NCBI RefSeq assembly: GCF_013074385.2
Contig: NZ_JABEYA020000001.1
Location: forward strand, 186,001-250,000
Direction of reading: 5' to 3'
DNA length: 64,000 nt
DNA from: Vibrio ostreicida
GTDB taxonomy: Bacteria; Pseudomonadota; Gammaproteobacteria; Enterobacterales; Vibrionaceae
How positions within the stretch are numbered: position 1 is the first letter of the stretch; each line of letters opens with the position of its first letter. Under the pieces are notes generated by a model that was not told the origin of the DNA, searched no databases, and saw only the letters and a list, made by a program, of their open reading frames with translations. The translations under genes and the position numbers were made by a program. Positions 24,483 through 34,482 of the stretch are shown here, in pieces.

Positions 24483-25949
24483 ATGCAAGGTTTAGCAAAG
24501 CTACTCGTGATCGAAGATGATGCACAAAAACGCATCAATCTAAGTAACATTTTAGAATTTGTCGGAGAGCAGTGTGAGTCCATTGACTCCGAGCAATTAG
24601 AGTATATCAACTGGTCAGATACGTGGGCTGGTTGTATTGTAGGTTCTCTTAAAGAGCAGAGTTTCCCTTCCGAGTTACAACAAAAATTATCTCAAGCCAA
24701 TCATATCCCATTACTTGTCGTGGGCTCGCATCACTATCCGGTTGAATCATTGACGCAGTACGTTGGTGAATTGGAGTTTCCTCTTAATTTTCCACAAATG
24801 AGTGAAGCACTTCGCCATTGTAAAGACTTTCTTGGTCGCCATGGTGTTAGTCTGACGTCCAGTTCAAGAAAAAATACATTGTTCCGCAGTTTGGTTGGGC
24901 AAAGCTCGGGGATTAAAGAAGTCCGTCACCTTATCGAGCAGGTATCTACGACAGAGGCCAATGTTCTGATTCTTGGAGACTCAGGTACAGGCAAAGAAGT
25001 GGTGGCAAGAAACGTTCACTATCACTCTGCACGTAAAAGTGGACCATTTGTTCCGATTAATTGTGGCGCGATCCCTGCTGACCTTCTAGAAAGTGAATTG
25101 TTTGGTCATGAGAAAGGTGCATTTACCGGGGCCATTACCTCCAGAAAGGGGCGATTTGAACTTGCGGAAGGCGGCACCTTGTTTCTTGATGAAATCGGTG
25201 ACATGCCAATGCCAATGCAAGTTAAATTATTGCGTGTATTGCAAGAGCGATGTTTTGAGCGTGTTGGAGGGAATTCTACTATTCGTGTGAACGTAAGAGT
25301 GATTGCTGCAACTCACCGTGATTTGGATAATATGATATCTGAGGAATCTTTTCGGGAAGACCTTTTTTATCGACTCAATGTCTTTCCTATTGAAATGCCA
25401 GCGCTTCGTGACCGATTAGAAGATATTCCGTTACTACTTCAAGAATTGATGACTCGACTTGAGTCTGAAGGGGCTCAGCCGATTTACTTCACTCCGCGCT
25501 CTATCAATTCCCTGATGGAGCATGATTGGCCAGGGAATGTTAGAGAGTTGGCTAATCTTGTGGAACGTATGATTATCTTGTATCCAAATAGTATGGTCGA
25601 TGTCAATCATCTTCCAACGAAGTACCGGTATACCGATATCCCTGAGTTTCAGCCGGAAAACAATGTATTCATTTCAGTTGAAGAGCAGGAAAGAGAAGTC
25701 CTGCAAGATATTTTTTCTGAGGAATTCACTGTTGGAGAACCGAATGGTTTGCTAGAGAATGCCCATTCTGCACAAGATTTACCTCCTGAAGGGGTCAATC
25801 TTAAAGAGATGTTAGCGGAGCTTGAGGTGACTATGATTAATCAGGCACTTGAAGCGCAAGCTGGTGTGGTAGCAAGAGCTGCAGACATGCTCGGAATGCG
25901 CAGAACAACATTAGTTGAAAAAATGCGTAAGTATAATGTTGAGCGCTAG
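24483..25949 (+). CDS. flrA: Sigma-54-dependent flagellar master regulator FlrA
   Basis: A 488-residue enhancer-binding protein. The N-terminal FleQ-type domain (about 1-125) looks receiver-like ([14 protein letters not shown]) but lacks the usual phospho-acceptor pattern. The AAA+ domain (about 140-365) has the Walker A GDSGTGKE, the sigma-54-contacting GAFTGA loop and the Walker [11 protein letters not shown]. The C-terminal Fis-type helix-turn-helix (about 455-485) contains [16 protein letters not shown]. FlrA activates class II flagellar promoters, including the flrBC promoter found 70 bases beyond its stop. In V. cholerae its FleQ domain also binds cyclic-di-GMP, which inhibits it. Confidence 0.96.
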   Translation: MQGLAKLLVIEDDAQKRINLSNILEFVGEQCESIDSEQLEYINWSDTWAGCIVGSLKEQSFPSELQQKLSQANHIPLLVVGSHHYPVESLTQYVGELEFPLNFPQMSEALRHCKDFLGRHGVSLTSSSRKNTLFRSLVGQSSGIKEVRHLIEQVSTTEANVLILGDSGTGKEVVARNVHYHSARKSGPFVPINCGAIPADLLESELFGHEKGAFTGAITSRKGRFELAEGGTLFLDEIGDMPMPMQVKLLRVLQERCFERVGGNSTIRVNVRVIAATHRDLDNMISEESFREDLFYRLNVFPIEMPALRDRLEDIPLLLQELMTRLESEGAQPIYFTPRSINSLMEHDWPGNVRELANLVERMIILYPNSMVDVNHLPTKYRYTDIPEFQPENNVFISVEEQEREVLQDIFSEEFTVGEPNGLLENAHSAQDLPPEGVNLKEMLAELEVTMINQALEAQAGVVARAADMLGMRRTTLVEKMRKYNVER

Positions 25950-26018
25950 TATCGTCAGTTTCTAACCTGTCAAAATATCGACTTTCAATTAACCTTTTGA
26001 AATTAAAAGAAAATAGCC

Positions 26019-26034
26019 CGGCTTGCTTCTTGCA
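26019..26034 (+). promoter_or_regulatory. Sigma-54 promoter of flrBC
   Basis: CGGCTTG-CTTC-TTGCA has the essential GG-N10-GC spacing of sigma-54 promoters and a perfect TTGC -12 element. It lies between flrA and flrB, as expected for a FlrA-activated promoter. The ATG at 26034 falls in this element and so cannot be the flrB start. Confidence 0.8.
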
Positions 26035-26072
26035 TGTCAGGCTATTGTAGTTTTTTGAGGCAGAAATACGAC

Positions 26073-27134
26073 ATGCAATCAGCTAAGGTGACCATGAGTC
26101 CGAAACCACTTGGGACATTAGAAGAACAAGTCGAACGTTACAAGCAAGTGTTAGATGTTATGCCGGCAGGCGTGATACTGCTTGATACGCAAGGCGTTGT
26201 TCATGAGGCGAACCCTGAAGCCTTACGTTTACTCGAAACGGATCTGGTTGGTCACAAATGGTTTGACGTTATTCAGCAGGCGTTTGCGCCGCGTGATGAT
26301 GATGGACATGAAATATCCCTACGTAATGGCCGAAAAGTAAGGTTGGCGATATCCGCGTCAGCGACAGGTCAGCTCATTTTAATTACTGATTTAACTGAAA
26401 CACGCTTATTACAATCACGTATTAGTGATTTGCAGCGTTTATCTTCGTTGGGCAGAATGGTTGCTTCTCTGGCTCATCAGGTTAGAACGCCGCTCTCCAG
26501 CGCGATGCTTTATGCCTCAAATTTAAGCGCCCCCAATTTACCTCCCGTGACCAAAGATCGGTTTCAGAGCAAGTTAATGGATCGGCTGCAAGACTTAGAG
26601 AAACAAGTCAATGACATGCTGCTTTTCGCAAAAGGGGGAGATAATAAAGTGGTTCAACCTTTTACTCTCTCAGAGTTGGTTGATGAATTTTCACCAATGA
26701 TCGAAACGGCCCTTAAGAATAATCACATTGACTATCACCTAGAAGTAGAACAAGAAGATACCCAACTTTTTGGTAATTCAAATGCTATTGCTTCGGCTCT
26801 TAGCAACCTAGTGATGAATGCCATTCAGATATCAGGTAAAGACGCGCAAGTTGATGTTTTTTTTCGTCCTGTCAACAACGAGTTGAAGATATCGGTGCAG
26901 GATAGCGGACCTGGTGTACCCAAAGAGCTAAAAAATAAAATAATGGAACCTTTCTTTACGACTCGTTCGCAAGGGACAGGACTGGGTTTGGCTGTTGTGC
27001 AAATGGTCTGTCGCGCGCATGAAGGCAAACTAGAATTGATTTCTGAGGAAGGCGATGGTGCATGTTTCACAATGTGTATTCCTCTTGGGCGTGCGGCGCA
27101 TGCTGACCACGATACAATGGATGGAGAAAGATAA
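26073..27134 (+). CDS. flrB: Flagellar sensor histidine kinase FlrB
   Basis: A 353-residue soluble histidine kinase with no membrane segments. It has a PAS domain (about 20-105, VMPAGVILLDTQGVVHEAN), a HisKA domain with the phospho-acceptor His in VASLAHQVRTPLSSAML (about 142), and a HATPase domain with N box NLVMNAIQ, G1 DSGPGVP and G2 GTGLGLAVV. FlrB phosphorylates FlrC to switch on class III flagellar genes. The start was placed at 26073 because the upstream in-frame ATG lies in the sigma-54 promoter. The stop overlaps the flrC start (TAATG). Confidence 0.94.
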   Translation: MQSAKVTMSPKPLGTLEEQVERYKQVLDVMPAGVILLDTQGVVHEANPEALRLLETDLVGHKWFDVIQQAFAPRDDDGHEISLRNGRKVRLAISASATGQLILITDLTETRLLQSRISDLQRLSSLGRMVASLAHQVRTPLSSAMLYASNLSAPNLPPVTKDRFQSKLMDRLQDLEKQVNDMLLFAKGGDNKVVQPFTLSELVDEFSPMIETALKNNHIDYHLEVEQEDTQLFGNSNAIASALSNLVMNAIQISGKDAQVDVFFRPVNNELKISVQDSGPGVPKELKNKIMEPFFTTRSQGTGLGLAVVQMVCRAHEGKLELISEEGDGACFTMCIPLGRAAHADHDTMDGER

Positions 27135-28534
27135 TGGCACAAAGTAAAGTACTGATCGTAGAGGATGACGAAGGTCTTCGTGAGGCCTTAGTCGACACTT
27201 TGGCATTGGCCGGATATGAGTGGTTAGAAGCAGACAGTGCTGAGGATGCGCTGGTTAAACTTAAAACTGAATCCGTTGATATTATTGTATCTGATATCCA
27301 AATGTCGGGTATGGGGGGGTTAGCGTTATTGCGCAGTGTTAAGCAGCATTGGCCTAACTTGCCTGTGCTTTTGATGACGGCCTACGCTAATATCGAAGAT
27401 GCCGTTTCGGCCATGAAGGATGGCGCTATCGACTATATGGCGAAACCGTTTGCACCGGAAGTTTTGCTCAATATGGTTAGCCGTTATGCTCCGGTCAAAT
27501 CAGACGATAATGGGGATGCGATCGTCGCTGATGAAAAAAGCCTAAAACTTTTGGCCATGGCAGATAAAGTTGCCAAGACAGATGCTAATGTCATGGTGCT
27601 TGGCCCGAGTGGTTCGGGCAAAGAAGTCATGTCTCGTTATATCCATAATGCTTCCCAAAGAAAAGAAGGGGCATTTGTTGCGATTAACTGTGCCGCCATT
27701 CCCGATAATATGCTGGAAGCGACTTTGTTTGGGTACGAAAAAGGCGCGTTCACTGGGGCTGTTCAAGCATGCCCAGGGAAATTTGAACAAGCCCAGGGTG
27801 GGACGATCTTACTCGATGAAATCAGTGAGATGGATCTTAATTTGCAGGCAAAGCTGTTGCGGGTATTGCAGGAACGAGAAGTCGAACGCTTGGGAAGCCG
27901 AAAAAGCATCAAGTTGGATGTTCGTGTTCTTGCGACCAGCAATCGAGATCTTAAACTTTATGTTCAAGATGGAAATTTCCGAGAAGATTTGTATTACCGT
28001 TTAAATGTTTTTCCAATCGCTTGGCCTGCTTTGTGTGAACGCAAAGGAGATATACCACCTCTAGCCACCCACTTGGTCGAGCGGCATTGTAAGAAGCAAG
28101 GGCTGCCTGTCCCGACACTTTCAGAAGAGGCGATGGGGAAATTATTATCATATTCTTGGCCGGGCAATGTTCGTGAACTGGATAACGTTGTTCAAAGAGC
28201 CTTGATTCTCAGTGAGAATGGCCGTATTACCAGCGATCACGTACTTTTGGAAGGGCTTGATTGGCAGGACGCTGGAAGTTTACAGCAAGTGGTTGAAACC
28301 GGTGATATAGGCGTGCCATATATTGCACCCGTAGCGGAGTTAGAGAATCCATTTGCTAATGGCGCAGGCCTAGGAGGTGAACTCCGAGAGCAAGAATATG
28401 CGATCATTTTAGAAACATTGTCAGAATGTAATGGACGCCGTAAAGAAATGGCGGAAAAACTGGGTATTAGCCCGCGAACATTGCGATATAAGTTAGCTAA
28501 AATGCGTGATTCAGGGATTGATATTCCAAACTGA
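27134..28534 (+). CDS. flrC: Sigma-54-dependent response regulator FlrC
   Basis: A 466-residue NtrC-type regulator. The receiver domain (about 1-120) has VLIVEDDEG, phospho-acceptor Asp in IIVSDIQMSG (about 54) and LMTAYANIEDA. The AAA+ domain (about 135-360) has GPSGSGKE, GAFTGAVQ and GTILLDEISE. A C-terminal Fis-type helix-turn-helix contains MAEKLGISPRTLRYKL. FlrC, phosphorylated by FlrB, activates class III promoters for the hook-basal body and the main flagellin in V. cholerae. It is translationally coupled to flrB. Confidence 0.96.
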   Translation: MAQSKVLIVEDDEGLREALVDTLALAGYEWLEADSAEDALVKLKTESVDIIVSDIQMSGMGGLALLRSVKQHWPNLPVLLMTAYANIEDAVSAMKDGAIDYMAKPFAPEVLLNMVSRYAPVKSDDNGDAIVADEKSLKLLAMADKVAKTDANVMVLGPSGSGKEVMSRYIHNASQRKEGAFVAINCAAIPDNMLEATLFGYEKGAFTGAVQACPGKFEQAQGGTILLDEISEMDLNLQAKLLRVLQEREVERLGSRKSIKLDVRVLATSNRDLKLYVQDGNFREDLYYRLNVFPIAWPALCERKGDIPPLATHLVERHCKKQGLPVPTLSEEAMGKLLSYSWPGNVRELDNVVQRALILSENGRITSDHVLLEGLDWQDAGSLQQVVETGDIGVPYIAPVAELENPFANGAGLGGELREQEYAIILETLSECNGRRKEMAEKLGISPRTLRYKLAKMRDSGIDIPN

Positions 28535-28563
28535 AGTGTTAATTTTACTTTTATCATTGGTAA

Positions 28564-28579
28564 TGGCACGTTGATTGCA
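28564..28579 (+). promoter_or_regulatory. Sigma-54 promoter of the fliE operon
   Basis: TGGCACG-TTGA-TTGCA is a perfect match to the sigma-54 consensus TGGCACG-N4-TTGCW. The start of transcription would fall near 28590, about 43 bases before the fliE start codon. It should respond to FlrA or FlrC. Confidence 0.93.
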
Positions 28580-28632
28580 GCGTCATATTTATAACGTACA
28601 TATTAGTCAAAGAGTTGACTTTCGAGGTTTCG

Positions 28633-28944
28633 ATGAAAATTGATGGTTTCCAAAGTGATCTGCAAGCCATGATGTTTGAAGCAATGAATACACAGCCAGC
28701 GGCAACCGGGCAGAAAGTCGGCGCTGATTTTGGCGCTTTGCTCAATAATGCTATCAATAACGTCAATGGATTGTCTAAAACCTCCAGCAATTTGCAAATG
28801 CGATTTGATCGGGGTGATGAGGATGTCTCTCTATCGGACGTAATGATTGCCAGAAATAAATCCAGCGTTGCATTTGAGGCAACGATTCAAGTACGCAACA
28901 AACTCGTTGAAGCGTATAAAGAATTGATGAACATGCCAGTATAA
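28633..28944 (+). CDS. fliE: Flagellar hook-basal body protein FliE
   Basis: A 103-residue FliE with the typical C-terminal block DVMIARNKSSVAFEATIQVR followed by NKLVEAYKELMNMPV. FliE forms the junction between the MS ring and the proximal rod and is the first substrate of the export apparatus. The ATG at 28633 has GAGG at ideal spacing and gives the family length; an ATG-less upstream extension to 28615 is rejected. It heads the fliEFGHIJ operon. Confidence 0.94.
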   Translation: MKIDGFQSDLQAMMFEAMNTQPAATGQKVGADFGALLNNAINNVNGLSKTSSNLQMRFDRGDEDVSLSDVMIARNKSSVAFEATIQVRNKLVEAYKELMNMPV

Positions 28945-28960
28945 CAAGTAGGTAAAGCCT

Positions 28961-30706
28961 GTGGTCGAGCAAAATCAGTCAACCGATCTCGCTGTCGCCG
29001 ATGGTGGTGCAGACACTGCGATGGTTGCAACACCAACTTTAGATGATGACATCCAAAATACTGATTTGGATGAGCAGAGCTCATCTAAATTTGATATGGC
29101 CGTCGGCGATTTGGATTTAATGCGTCAGGTGGTCCTTGTCGTATCAATCTCTATCTGTGTTGCTTTGATTGTCATGTTGTTCTTTTGGGTAAAAGAACCA
29201 GAAATGCGTCCATTGGGGGTATACGATACTGAAGAATTGATCCCAGTTTTAGATTACCTTGATCAGCAAAAAATTGATTACAAACTTGATGGGAATACCA
29301 TCACTGTCCCTGCGTCTGAATACAACTCGCTCAAACTGGACATGGTTCGTGCCGGCCTAAATAATGAAAAACGGGCAGGCGACGAAATATTATTGCAGGA
29401 CATGGGCTTTGGTGTTTCACAGAGATTAGAGCAAGAACGCCTCAAACTGAGCCGAGAGCGTCAGTTGTCAAAAGCCATTGAAGAAATGAAGCAGGTTCGG
29501 AAAGCACGAGTGTTACTCGCTTTACCGAAACAAAGTGTGTTTGTAAGACATAATCAAGAAGCCTCTGCCTCCGTTTTTCTTACGCTGCGTACCGGAACCT
29601 CATTAAAGCAAGAAGAAGTGGACTCTGTTGTTGATATGGTGGCGAGCGCTGTCCCTGGCATGAAGCCAACGCGTATAACCGTTACTGACCAACATGGCCG
29701 ATTACTCAGCTCTGGCTCGCAAGACCCAGCTTCTGCCGCTCGTCGTAAAGAACATGAACTGGAGCGTAAGCAAGAGCAAGCGTTAAGAGAAAAAATAGAT
29801 TCGGTTCTTATCCCAATTCTAGGATTTGGCAATTACACCGCTCAGGTCGATATCCAGCTCGATTTTAGCGCAGTAGAACAGACACGTAAGCAGTTTGACC
29901 CCAATACCCCGTCGACGAGAAGCGAATACACTCTCGAAGACTATAATAATGGTAACGTTGTTGCAGGAGTTCCCGGAGCTCTGAGTAACCAGCCACCCGC
30001 TGATGCCTCTATCCCTCAAGATGTGGCACAAATGAAAGATGGGTCGTTGTTAGGTCAAGGGTCAGTGCATAAGGAGGCAACGCGTAATTACGAGTTGGAT
30101 ACCACGATCAGTCATGAACGACGTCAGACGGGCATCGTTAATCGTCAAACTGTAGCGGTTGCGATCAAGGATCGAGCTATTGTCAATCCAGAGACTGGAG
30201 ACAAAACGTATCAACCTTTATCGGACGCTCAGTTGCAGTCGGTCCGTCAGGTGTTAATTGGTGCGGTTGGTTTCAACGAAAATCGCGGGGATTTGCTCAA
30301 TGTATTAAGCATGCAGTTTGCTGAACCAGAAATGGAAGTTATGACAGATGTGCCTATTTGGGAACACCCTAACTTCAATGACTGGATTCGTTGGTTCGCA
30401 AGCGCGCTAGTGATCATTGTGGTGATTCTTGTGTTGGTTCGCCCAGCGATGAAAAAGCTCCTCAACCCAGCTTCGGATGAAGACGACCAGCTTTACGGAC
30501 CGGATGGTTTGCCGATTGGGGCAGATGGAGAAACCAGCTTGATTGGCAGTGACATGGATGGAGGTGACCTATTTGAATTTGGGTCAGGTATAGATTTACC
30601 TAACCTTCATAAAGATGAAGATGTGCTGAAAGCAGTTCGGGCACTGGTAGCAAATGAGCCAGAACTAGCCGCACAAGTTGTGAAAAATTGGATGGAAGAT
30701 GCCTAA
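28961..30706 (+). CDS. fliF: Flagellar MS-ring protein FliF
   Basis: A 581-residue protein with two transmembrane helices (about 50-72, VVLVVSISICVALIVMLFFW, and about 470-490, WFASALVIIVVILVLV). Between them lies the periplasmic ring-building region, with YscJ-like RBM1/RBM2 and the FliF-specific RBM3 domain. The acidic C-terminal tail (EDVLKAVRALVANEPELAAQ) is the FliG-binding segment. FliF forms the MS ring in the inner membrane. The start is GTG at 28961. The long acidic N-terminal cytoplasmic tail is usual for polar vibrio FliF. It overlaps fliG by 8 bases. Confidence 0.96.
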   Translation: MVEQNQSTDLAVADGGADTAMVATPTLDDDIQNTDLDEQSSSKFDMAVGDLDLMRQVVLVVSISICVALIVMLFFWVKEPEMRPLGVYDTEELIPVLDYLDQQKIDYKLDGNTITVPASEYNSLKLDMVRAGLNNEKRAGDEILLQDMGFGVSQRLEQERLKLSRERQLSKAIEEMKQVRKARVLLALPKQSVFVRHNQEASASVFLTLRTGTSLKQEEVDSVVDMVASAVPGMKPTRITVTDQHGRLLSSGSQDPASAARRKEHELERKQEQALREKIDSVLIPILGFGNYTAQVDIQLDFSAVEQTRKQFDPNTPSTRSEYTLEDYNNGNVVAGVPGALSNQPPADASIPQDVAQMKDGSLLGQGSVHKEATRNYELDTTISHERRQTGIVNRQTVAVAIKDRAIVNPETGDKTYQPLSDAQLQSVRQVLIGAVGFNENRGDLLNVLSMQFAEPEMEVMTDVPIWEHPNFNDWIRWFASALVIIVVILVLVRPAMKKLLNPASDEDDQLYGPDGLPIGADGETSLIGSDMDGGDLFEFGSGIDLPNLHKDEDVLKAVRALVANEPELAAQVVKNWMEDA

Positions 30707-31757
30707 CGAAGTCGCACCTCAGGGAGAAAACGGTGGCGAAGTAACAGAGAACACCGTGGATATAGAATCAATACCGGGCGAAGAACGCGCAGCAATACTA
30801 TTACTCAGTTTGAATGAGGAAGACGCTGCGGGAATAATACGCCATTTAGAACCTAAACAAGTTCAGCGTGTGGGTAGTGCTATGGCCCGAGCCACCGACC
30901 TCAGCCAAGAAAAGGTGGGTGCAGTCCACCGCGCTTTTCTTGAAGATATTCAAAAATATACCAACATCGGTATGGGTAGTGAAGACTTTATGCGTAATGC
31001 CCTTGTTGCGGCATTAGGTGAAGATAAAGCGAATAACTTGGTGGACCAAATTTTGCTCGGAACTGGTTCTAAAGGGCTGGATTCTTTGAAATGGATGGAT
31101 CCGCGCCAAGTGGCTAGCATAATTCTCAACGAACACCCTCAAATTCAAACGATCGTATTATCCTACCTAGAACCGGATCAGTCAGCAGAAATCTTGACTC
31201 AGTTCGCTGAACGTGATCGGCTTGATTTAATGATGCGAATTGCCAATCTCGAAGAAGTTCAGCCTTCAGCGTTAGCGGAGCTCAATGAGATCATGGAGAA
31301 ACAATTTGCAGGTCAAGCGGGGGCTCAGGCTGCAAAAATTGGTGGCTTAAAAGCTGCAGCAGAGATCATGAACTACATGGATAACAGCATGGAAGGTATC
31401 CTTATTGATCAAATGCGTGATCAAGATGAAGACATGGCGACCCAGATTCAGGATCTAATGTTTGTATTTGAAAATCTTATCGAAGTTGATGATTCAGGCA
31501 TTCAGAAACTGTTGCGTGATGTTCCGCAGGATGCCTTGCAACGTGCACTGAAAGGGGCTGATGAAGCGCTGCGCGAGAAAATTTTCAAAAATATGTCCAA
31601 ACGTGCTGCTGAGATGATGCGTGATGATCTCGAAGCGATGGCTCCGATTAAAGTCTCTGATGTAGAGTCAGCACAAAAAGAAGTGTTGGCTGTTGCGCGT
31701 CGTATGGCCGATTCGGGTGAAATTATGCTTGGCGGCGGTGCCGATGAGTTCCTGTAA
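30699..31757 (+). CDS. fliG: Flagellar motor switch protein FliG
   Basis: A 352-residue FliG. The N-terminal FliF-binding domain starts after about 25 extra residues (IPGEERAAILLLSLNEEDAA), the middle domain carries the EHPQIQTIVLSYL motif (EHPQ, FliM binding), and the C-terminal torque domain contains the charged helix DDSGIQKLLRDVPQDALQRA. It interacts with the stator PomA in sodium-driven polar motors. It overlaps fliF, consistent with tight stoichiometric coupling. Confidence 0.96.
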   Translation: MPNEVAPQGENGGEVTENTVDIESIPGEERAAILLLSLNEEDAAGIIRHLEPKQVQRVGSAMARATDLSQEKVGAVHRAFLEDIQKYTNIGMGSEDFMRNALVAALGEDKANNLVDQILLGTGSKGLDSLKWMDPRQVASIILNEHPQIQTIVLSYLEPDQSAEILTQFAERDRLDLMMRIANLEEVQPSALAELNEIMEKQFAGQAGAQAAKIGGLKAAAEIMNYMDNSMEGILIDQMRDQDEDMATQIQDLMFVFENLIEVDDSGIQKLLRDVPQDALQRALKGADEALREKIFKNMSKRAAEMMRDDLEAMAPIKVSDVESAQKEVLAVARRMADSGEIMLGGGADEFL

Positions 31758-31779
31758 ATAACAAGTGAGTAAGGTCTCT

Positions 31780-32580
31780 ATGTCTGGGGAAAGAAAACGT
31801 GGTTTTTTACGTTTAGAAAGTGATGAAGAAATTCTCAAGCCCGAGCGTTGGGGAATGCCTGATTATACATCGCAGACTCAAAAGATGGCGAAAGAGACGG
31901 CGATGAACTATGACCCAAGCTGGATGCCATTGCCTGCTGTGTCAGAAGAAGAAAAACCAACAGAACTCACTGCTGAAGATATAGAGGAAATTAAGCAGCA
32001 GGCTTATCAAGAAGGCCTACATCAAGGGCAAGAAGCGGGTTTTAAACAGGGTTACGACAAAGGCAAAGAACAAGGGCTAGACGAAGGCCACCAAGAAGGA
32101 CTCGAATCGGGTAAAGCCGAAGGTATGGATGCGGGTCAGGCGATTATTCATCAACAAGTTCAGACATTTGTCACACTGGCCGACCAGTTCTCGCAACCGC
32201 TTGAACTTATGAACGCTCAAGTCGAAAAACAATTAGTGGATATGGTGCTGACGTTAGTCAAAGAAGTGGTTCGAGTTGAAGTTCAAACCAGTCCTCAAGT
32301 GATTTTAGATACTATCAAGCAATCTGTGGAGTCTTTGCCTATTTCAGGCCATGCCATCGTATTTAAACTGCATCCGGAAGATGTGGAGATTGTGCATTCT
32401 TCTTATGGAAAAGAAGCGCTGGAATCTCGTTGTTGGACGCTCATGACTGAGCCTGCACTCAACCGAGGTGATGTACAAATTGAAGCGGGTGAGTCCAGCG
32501 TCAACTATCGACTCGAAGAGCGAATTCGCAGCGTGCTTCAAAATTTTTGCGGCGTGAACCGACATCAAGGTGGTGAATAA
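31780..32580 (+). CDS. fliH: Flagellar export ATPase regulator FliH
   Basis: A 266-residue FliH. A short N-terminal segment is followed by a glycine-rich repeat helix with GxxxG-like spacing ([20 protein letters not shown] and on to about residue 125), a known FliH feature, and a C-terminal globular domain. FliH binds FliI as an (FliH)2-FliI stator. The ATG at 31780, with AAGG upstream, is preferred to a GTG at 31765 that lacks a ribosome binding site. The stop overlaps the fliI start (TAATG). Confidence 0.93.
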   Translation: MSGERKRGFLRLESDEEILKPERWGMPDYTSQTQKMAKETAMNYDPSWMPLPAVSEEEKPTELTAEDIEEIKQQAYQEGLHQGQEAGFKQGYDKGKEQGLDEGHQEGLESGKAEGMDAGQAIIHQQVQTFVTLADQFSQPLELMNAQVEKQLVDMVLTLVKEVVRVEVQTSPQVILDTIKQSVESLPISGHAIVFKLHPEDVEIVHSSYGKEALESRCWTLMTEPALNRGDVQIEAGESSVNYRLEERIRSVLQNFCGVNRHQGGE

Positions 32581-33902
32581 TGTTGCCCTTGGCTGAGCGC
32601 CTGTCCCAGTATCAATCCCAAGGTTTAACGTGTCGAGCTGTGGCCTCAGGAAAGTTAGTAAGAGTTGTTGGATTGACCCTCGAAGCAACAGGTTGTAGGG
32701 CGCCGATTGGTAGCTTGTGTAAAGTAGAAACGATGCATGGTGACATGGAAGCGGAAGTGGTCGGTTTCTCAGGCGACAACCTGTACCTCATGCCAAGTGA
32801 ACAAATTACTGGGATACTCCCTGGTGCTAGAGTGACACCTTTGACGACTGAAACAGGCTTACCTGTTGGAATGGAGTTATTGGGAAGAGTCATTGATGGT
32901 GTCGGCAACCCTATCGATGGGCTTGGGCCCATTTACACCGAAAGGCGAGCGGCTTTTAATGCAGACCCCATCAATCCTCTGGCGCGCAAGCCTATTTCTG
33001 AACCACTCGATGTAGGAATCAAAGCAATTAATGGTTTACTAACCGTGGGAAAAGGTCAGCGTATCGGCCTTTTTGCAGGCTCTGGGGTGGGTAAATCCGT
33101 GACCTTAGGCATGATGACCCGAGGAACAACGGCGCAGGTTGTTGTGGTCGGATTGATAGGAGAGCGTGGCCGTGAGGTGAAGGAGTTTATCGAAGAAATT
33201 TTAGGGGTAGATGGTCGTCAGCGTTCGGTTGTTGTTGCTGCACCGGCAGATTCCTCCCCTCTCATGCGATTAAAAGGTTGTCAAACCGCTCTAACGATTG
33301 CGGAGTACTTTCGTGACCAAGGTTTAGACGTTCTTTTGCTCATGGATTCTCTCACGCGTTTTGCACAAGCTCAGCGGGAAATCGCTTTGTCGGTTGGAGA
33401 GCCACCTGCCACTAAGGGTTACCCACCTTCTGTGTTTGCCAAGTTACCTGCGTTGGTTGAGAGGGCTGGAAATGGCAATCTAGATCAAGGTTCAATTACC
33501 GCTTTCTTTACGGTACTCACTGAAGGGGATGACCTTCAGGACCCGATTGCAGATGCGTCAAGAGCAATTCTTGATGGGCATATCATCCTGTCTCGGGAGA
33601 TGGCGGATGCTGGACACTACCCCGCTATTGATGTTGAAAAGTCCGTTAGTCGTGTTATGCCGCAGATCACCTCTGAGGAACAAATGCTGATGTCTAAAGC
33701 TGTCCGTCAGGTTCTCTCTATTTGCAGAAAAAATCAAGATCTTGTGTCGATTGGTGCTTATAAACCAGGTTCAGATCCAGCGATAGACAGTGCATTTACG
33801 TTGAAGCCGCGTTTGGATGCTTACTTACAGCAAACGATGAAAGAGACGGTGCCTTACAGTATGTGTATCAATATGTTAAGCCATCTCTTGCAAGGGGAGT
33901 AG
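32580..33902 (+). CDS. fliI: Flagellum-specific export ATPase FliI
   Basis: A 440-residue F1-beta-like ATPase. The Walker A loop [15 protein letters not shown] (about residues 162-176), Walker [19 protein letters not shown] and the export-ATPase signature [15 protein letters not shown] stretch ([20 protein letters not shown]) are intact. FliI forms a hexamer beneath the export gate and helps load and unfold substrates. It is translationally coupled to fliH and followed by fliJ after 6 bases. Confidence 0.96.
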   Translation: MLPLAERLSQYQSQGLTCRAVASGKLVRVVGLTLEATGCRAPIGSLCKVETMHGDMEAEVVGFSGDNLYLMPSEQITGILPGARVTPLTTETGLPVGMELLGRVIDGVGNPIDGLGPIYTERRAAFNADPINPLARKPISEPLDVGIKAINGLLTVGKGQRIGLFAGSGVGKSVTLGMMTRGTTAQVVVVGLIGERGREVKEFIEEILGVDGRQRSVVVAAPADSSPLMRLKGCQTALTIAEYFRDQGLDVLLLMDSLTRFAQAQREIALSVGEPPATKGYPPSVFAKLPALVERAGNGNLDQGSITAFFTVLTEGDDLQDPIADASRAILDGHIILSREMADAGHYPAIDVEKSVSRVMPQITSEEQMLMSKAVRQVLSICRKNQDLVSIGAYKPGSDPAIDSAFTLKPRLDAYLQQTMKETVPYSMCINMLSHLLQGE

Positions 33903-33908
33903 TGCTGA

Positions 33909-34349
33909 ATGGACGATGCGTTAAGCTTCCTTTTGGATCAGGCAAACCAGCGCGAAAATGATGCGGTGCTGGCATTGAGCCAAGCTCGAGTAGAGTTGGA
34001 AGGTTATTATCAACAATTGGAGCAGATCGAAACTTACCGCGTTGATTATTGCAACCAATTGATAGAACGGGGTAAAAAGGGTTTGTCGGCTAGCGAATAT
34101 AGTCATCTCAATCGCTTTTTGACAACGCTGGATGAAACGTTATCTAAGCAGAAGCAAGCAGAGGCTCATTTTAAGTCGCAAGTGGAAAGCTGTGAGCAAA
34201 ACTGGTTTGAATGTCGGAAGCAACGTCGTTCTTATGAATGGCTCATTGAAAAAAAACAGGCAGAAAAAGTGCGTCGGCAAAATGTTTTAGAACAAAAGCA
34301 AATGGATGATTTTTCCACACTAAGATATTCACGTCGATCGACTAATTAA
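33909..34349 (+). CDS. fliJ: Flagellar export protein FliJ
   Basis: A 146-residue protein predicted to be one long antiparallel coiled coil rich in Gln, Glu, Lys and Arg. This matches FliJ, the central stalk that sits in the FliI hexamer and engages FlhA. It is the last gene of the fliEFGHIJ unit; a sigma-54 promoter starts a new unit 35 bases beyond. Confidence 0.93.
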   Translation: MDDALSFLLDQANQRENDAVLALSQARVELEGYYQQLEQIETYRVDYCNQLIERGKKGLSASEYSHLNRFLTTLDETLSKQKQAEAHFKSQVESCEQNWFECRKQRRSYEWLIEKKQAEKVRRQNVLEQKQMDDFSTLRYSRRSTN

Positions 34350-34383
34350 TATCACACTCAATCGCTAATTACATTTGTTCTAT

Positions 34384-34399
34384 TGGCCCAATTTTTGCT
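34384..34399 (+). promoter_or_regulatory. Sigma-54 promoter of the fliK operon
   Basis: TGGCCCA-ATTT-TTGCT has exact GG-N10-GC spacing and a perfect TTGC element. The transcript would start near 34410, about 73 bases before the fliK start. It would drive fliKLMNOPQR-flhB. Confidence 0.75.
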
Positions 34400-34482
34400 T
34401 GTTTACATGAAGAACGGCGGTTCGAAGTAAAAAGAGTGGTTTATCTGCCGCCATTGACATCAACCTCGTGCGAGAGATTTAT

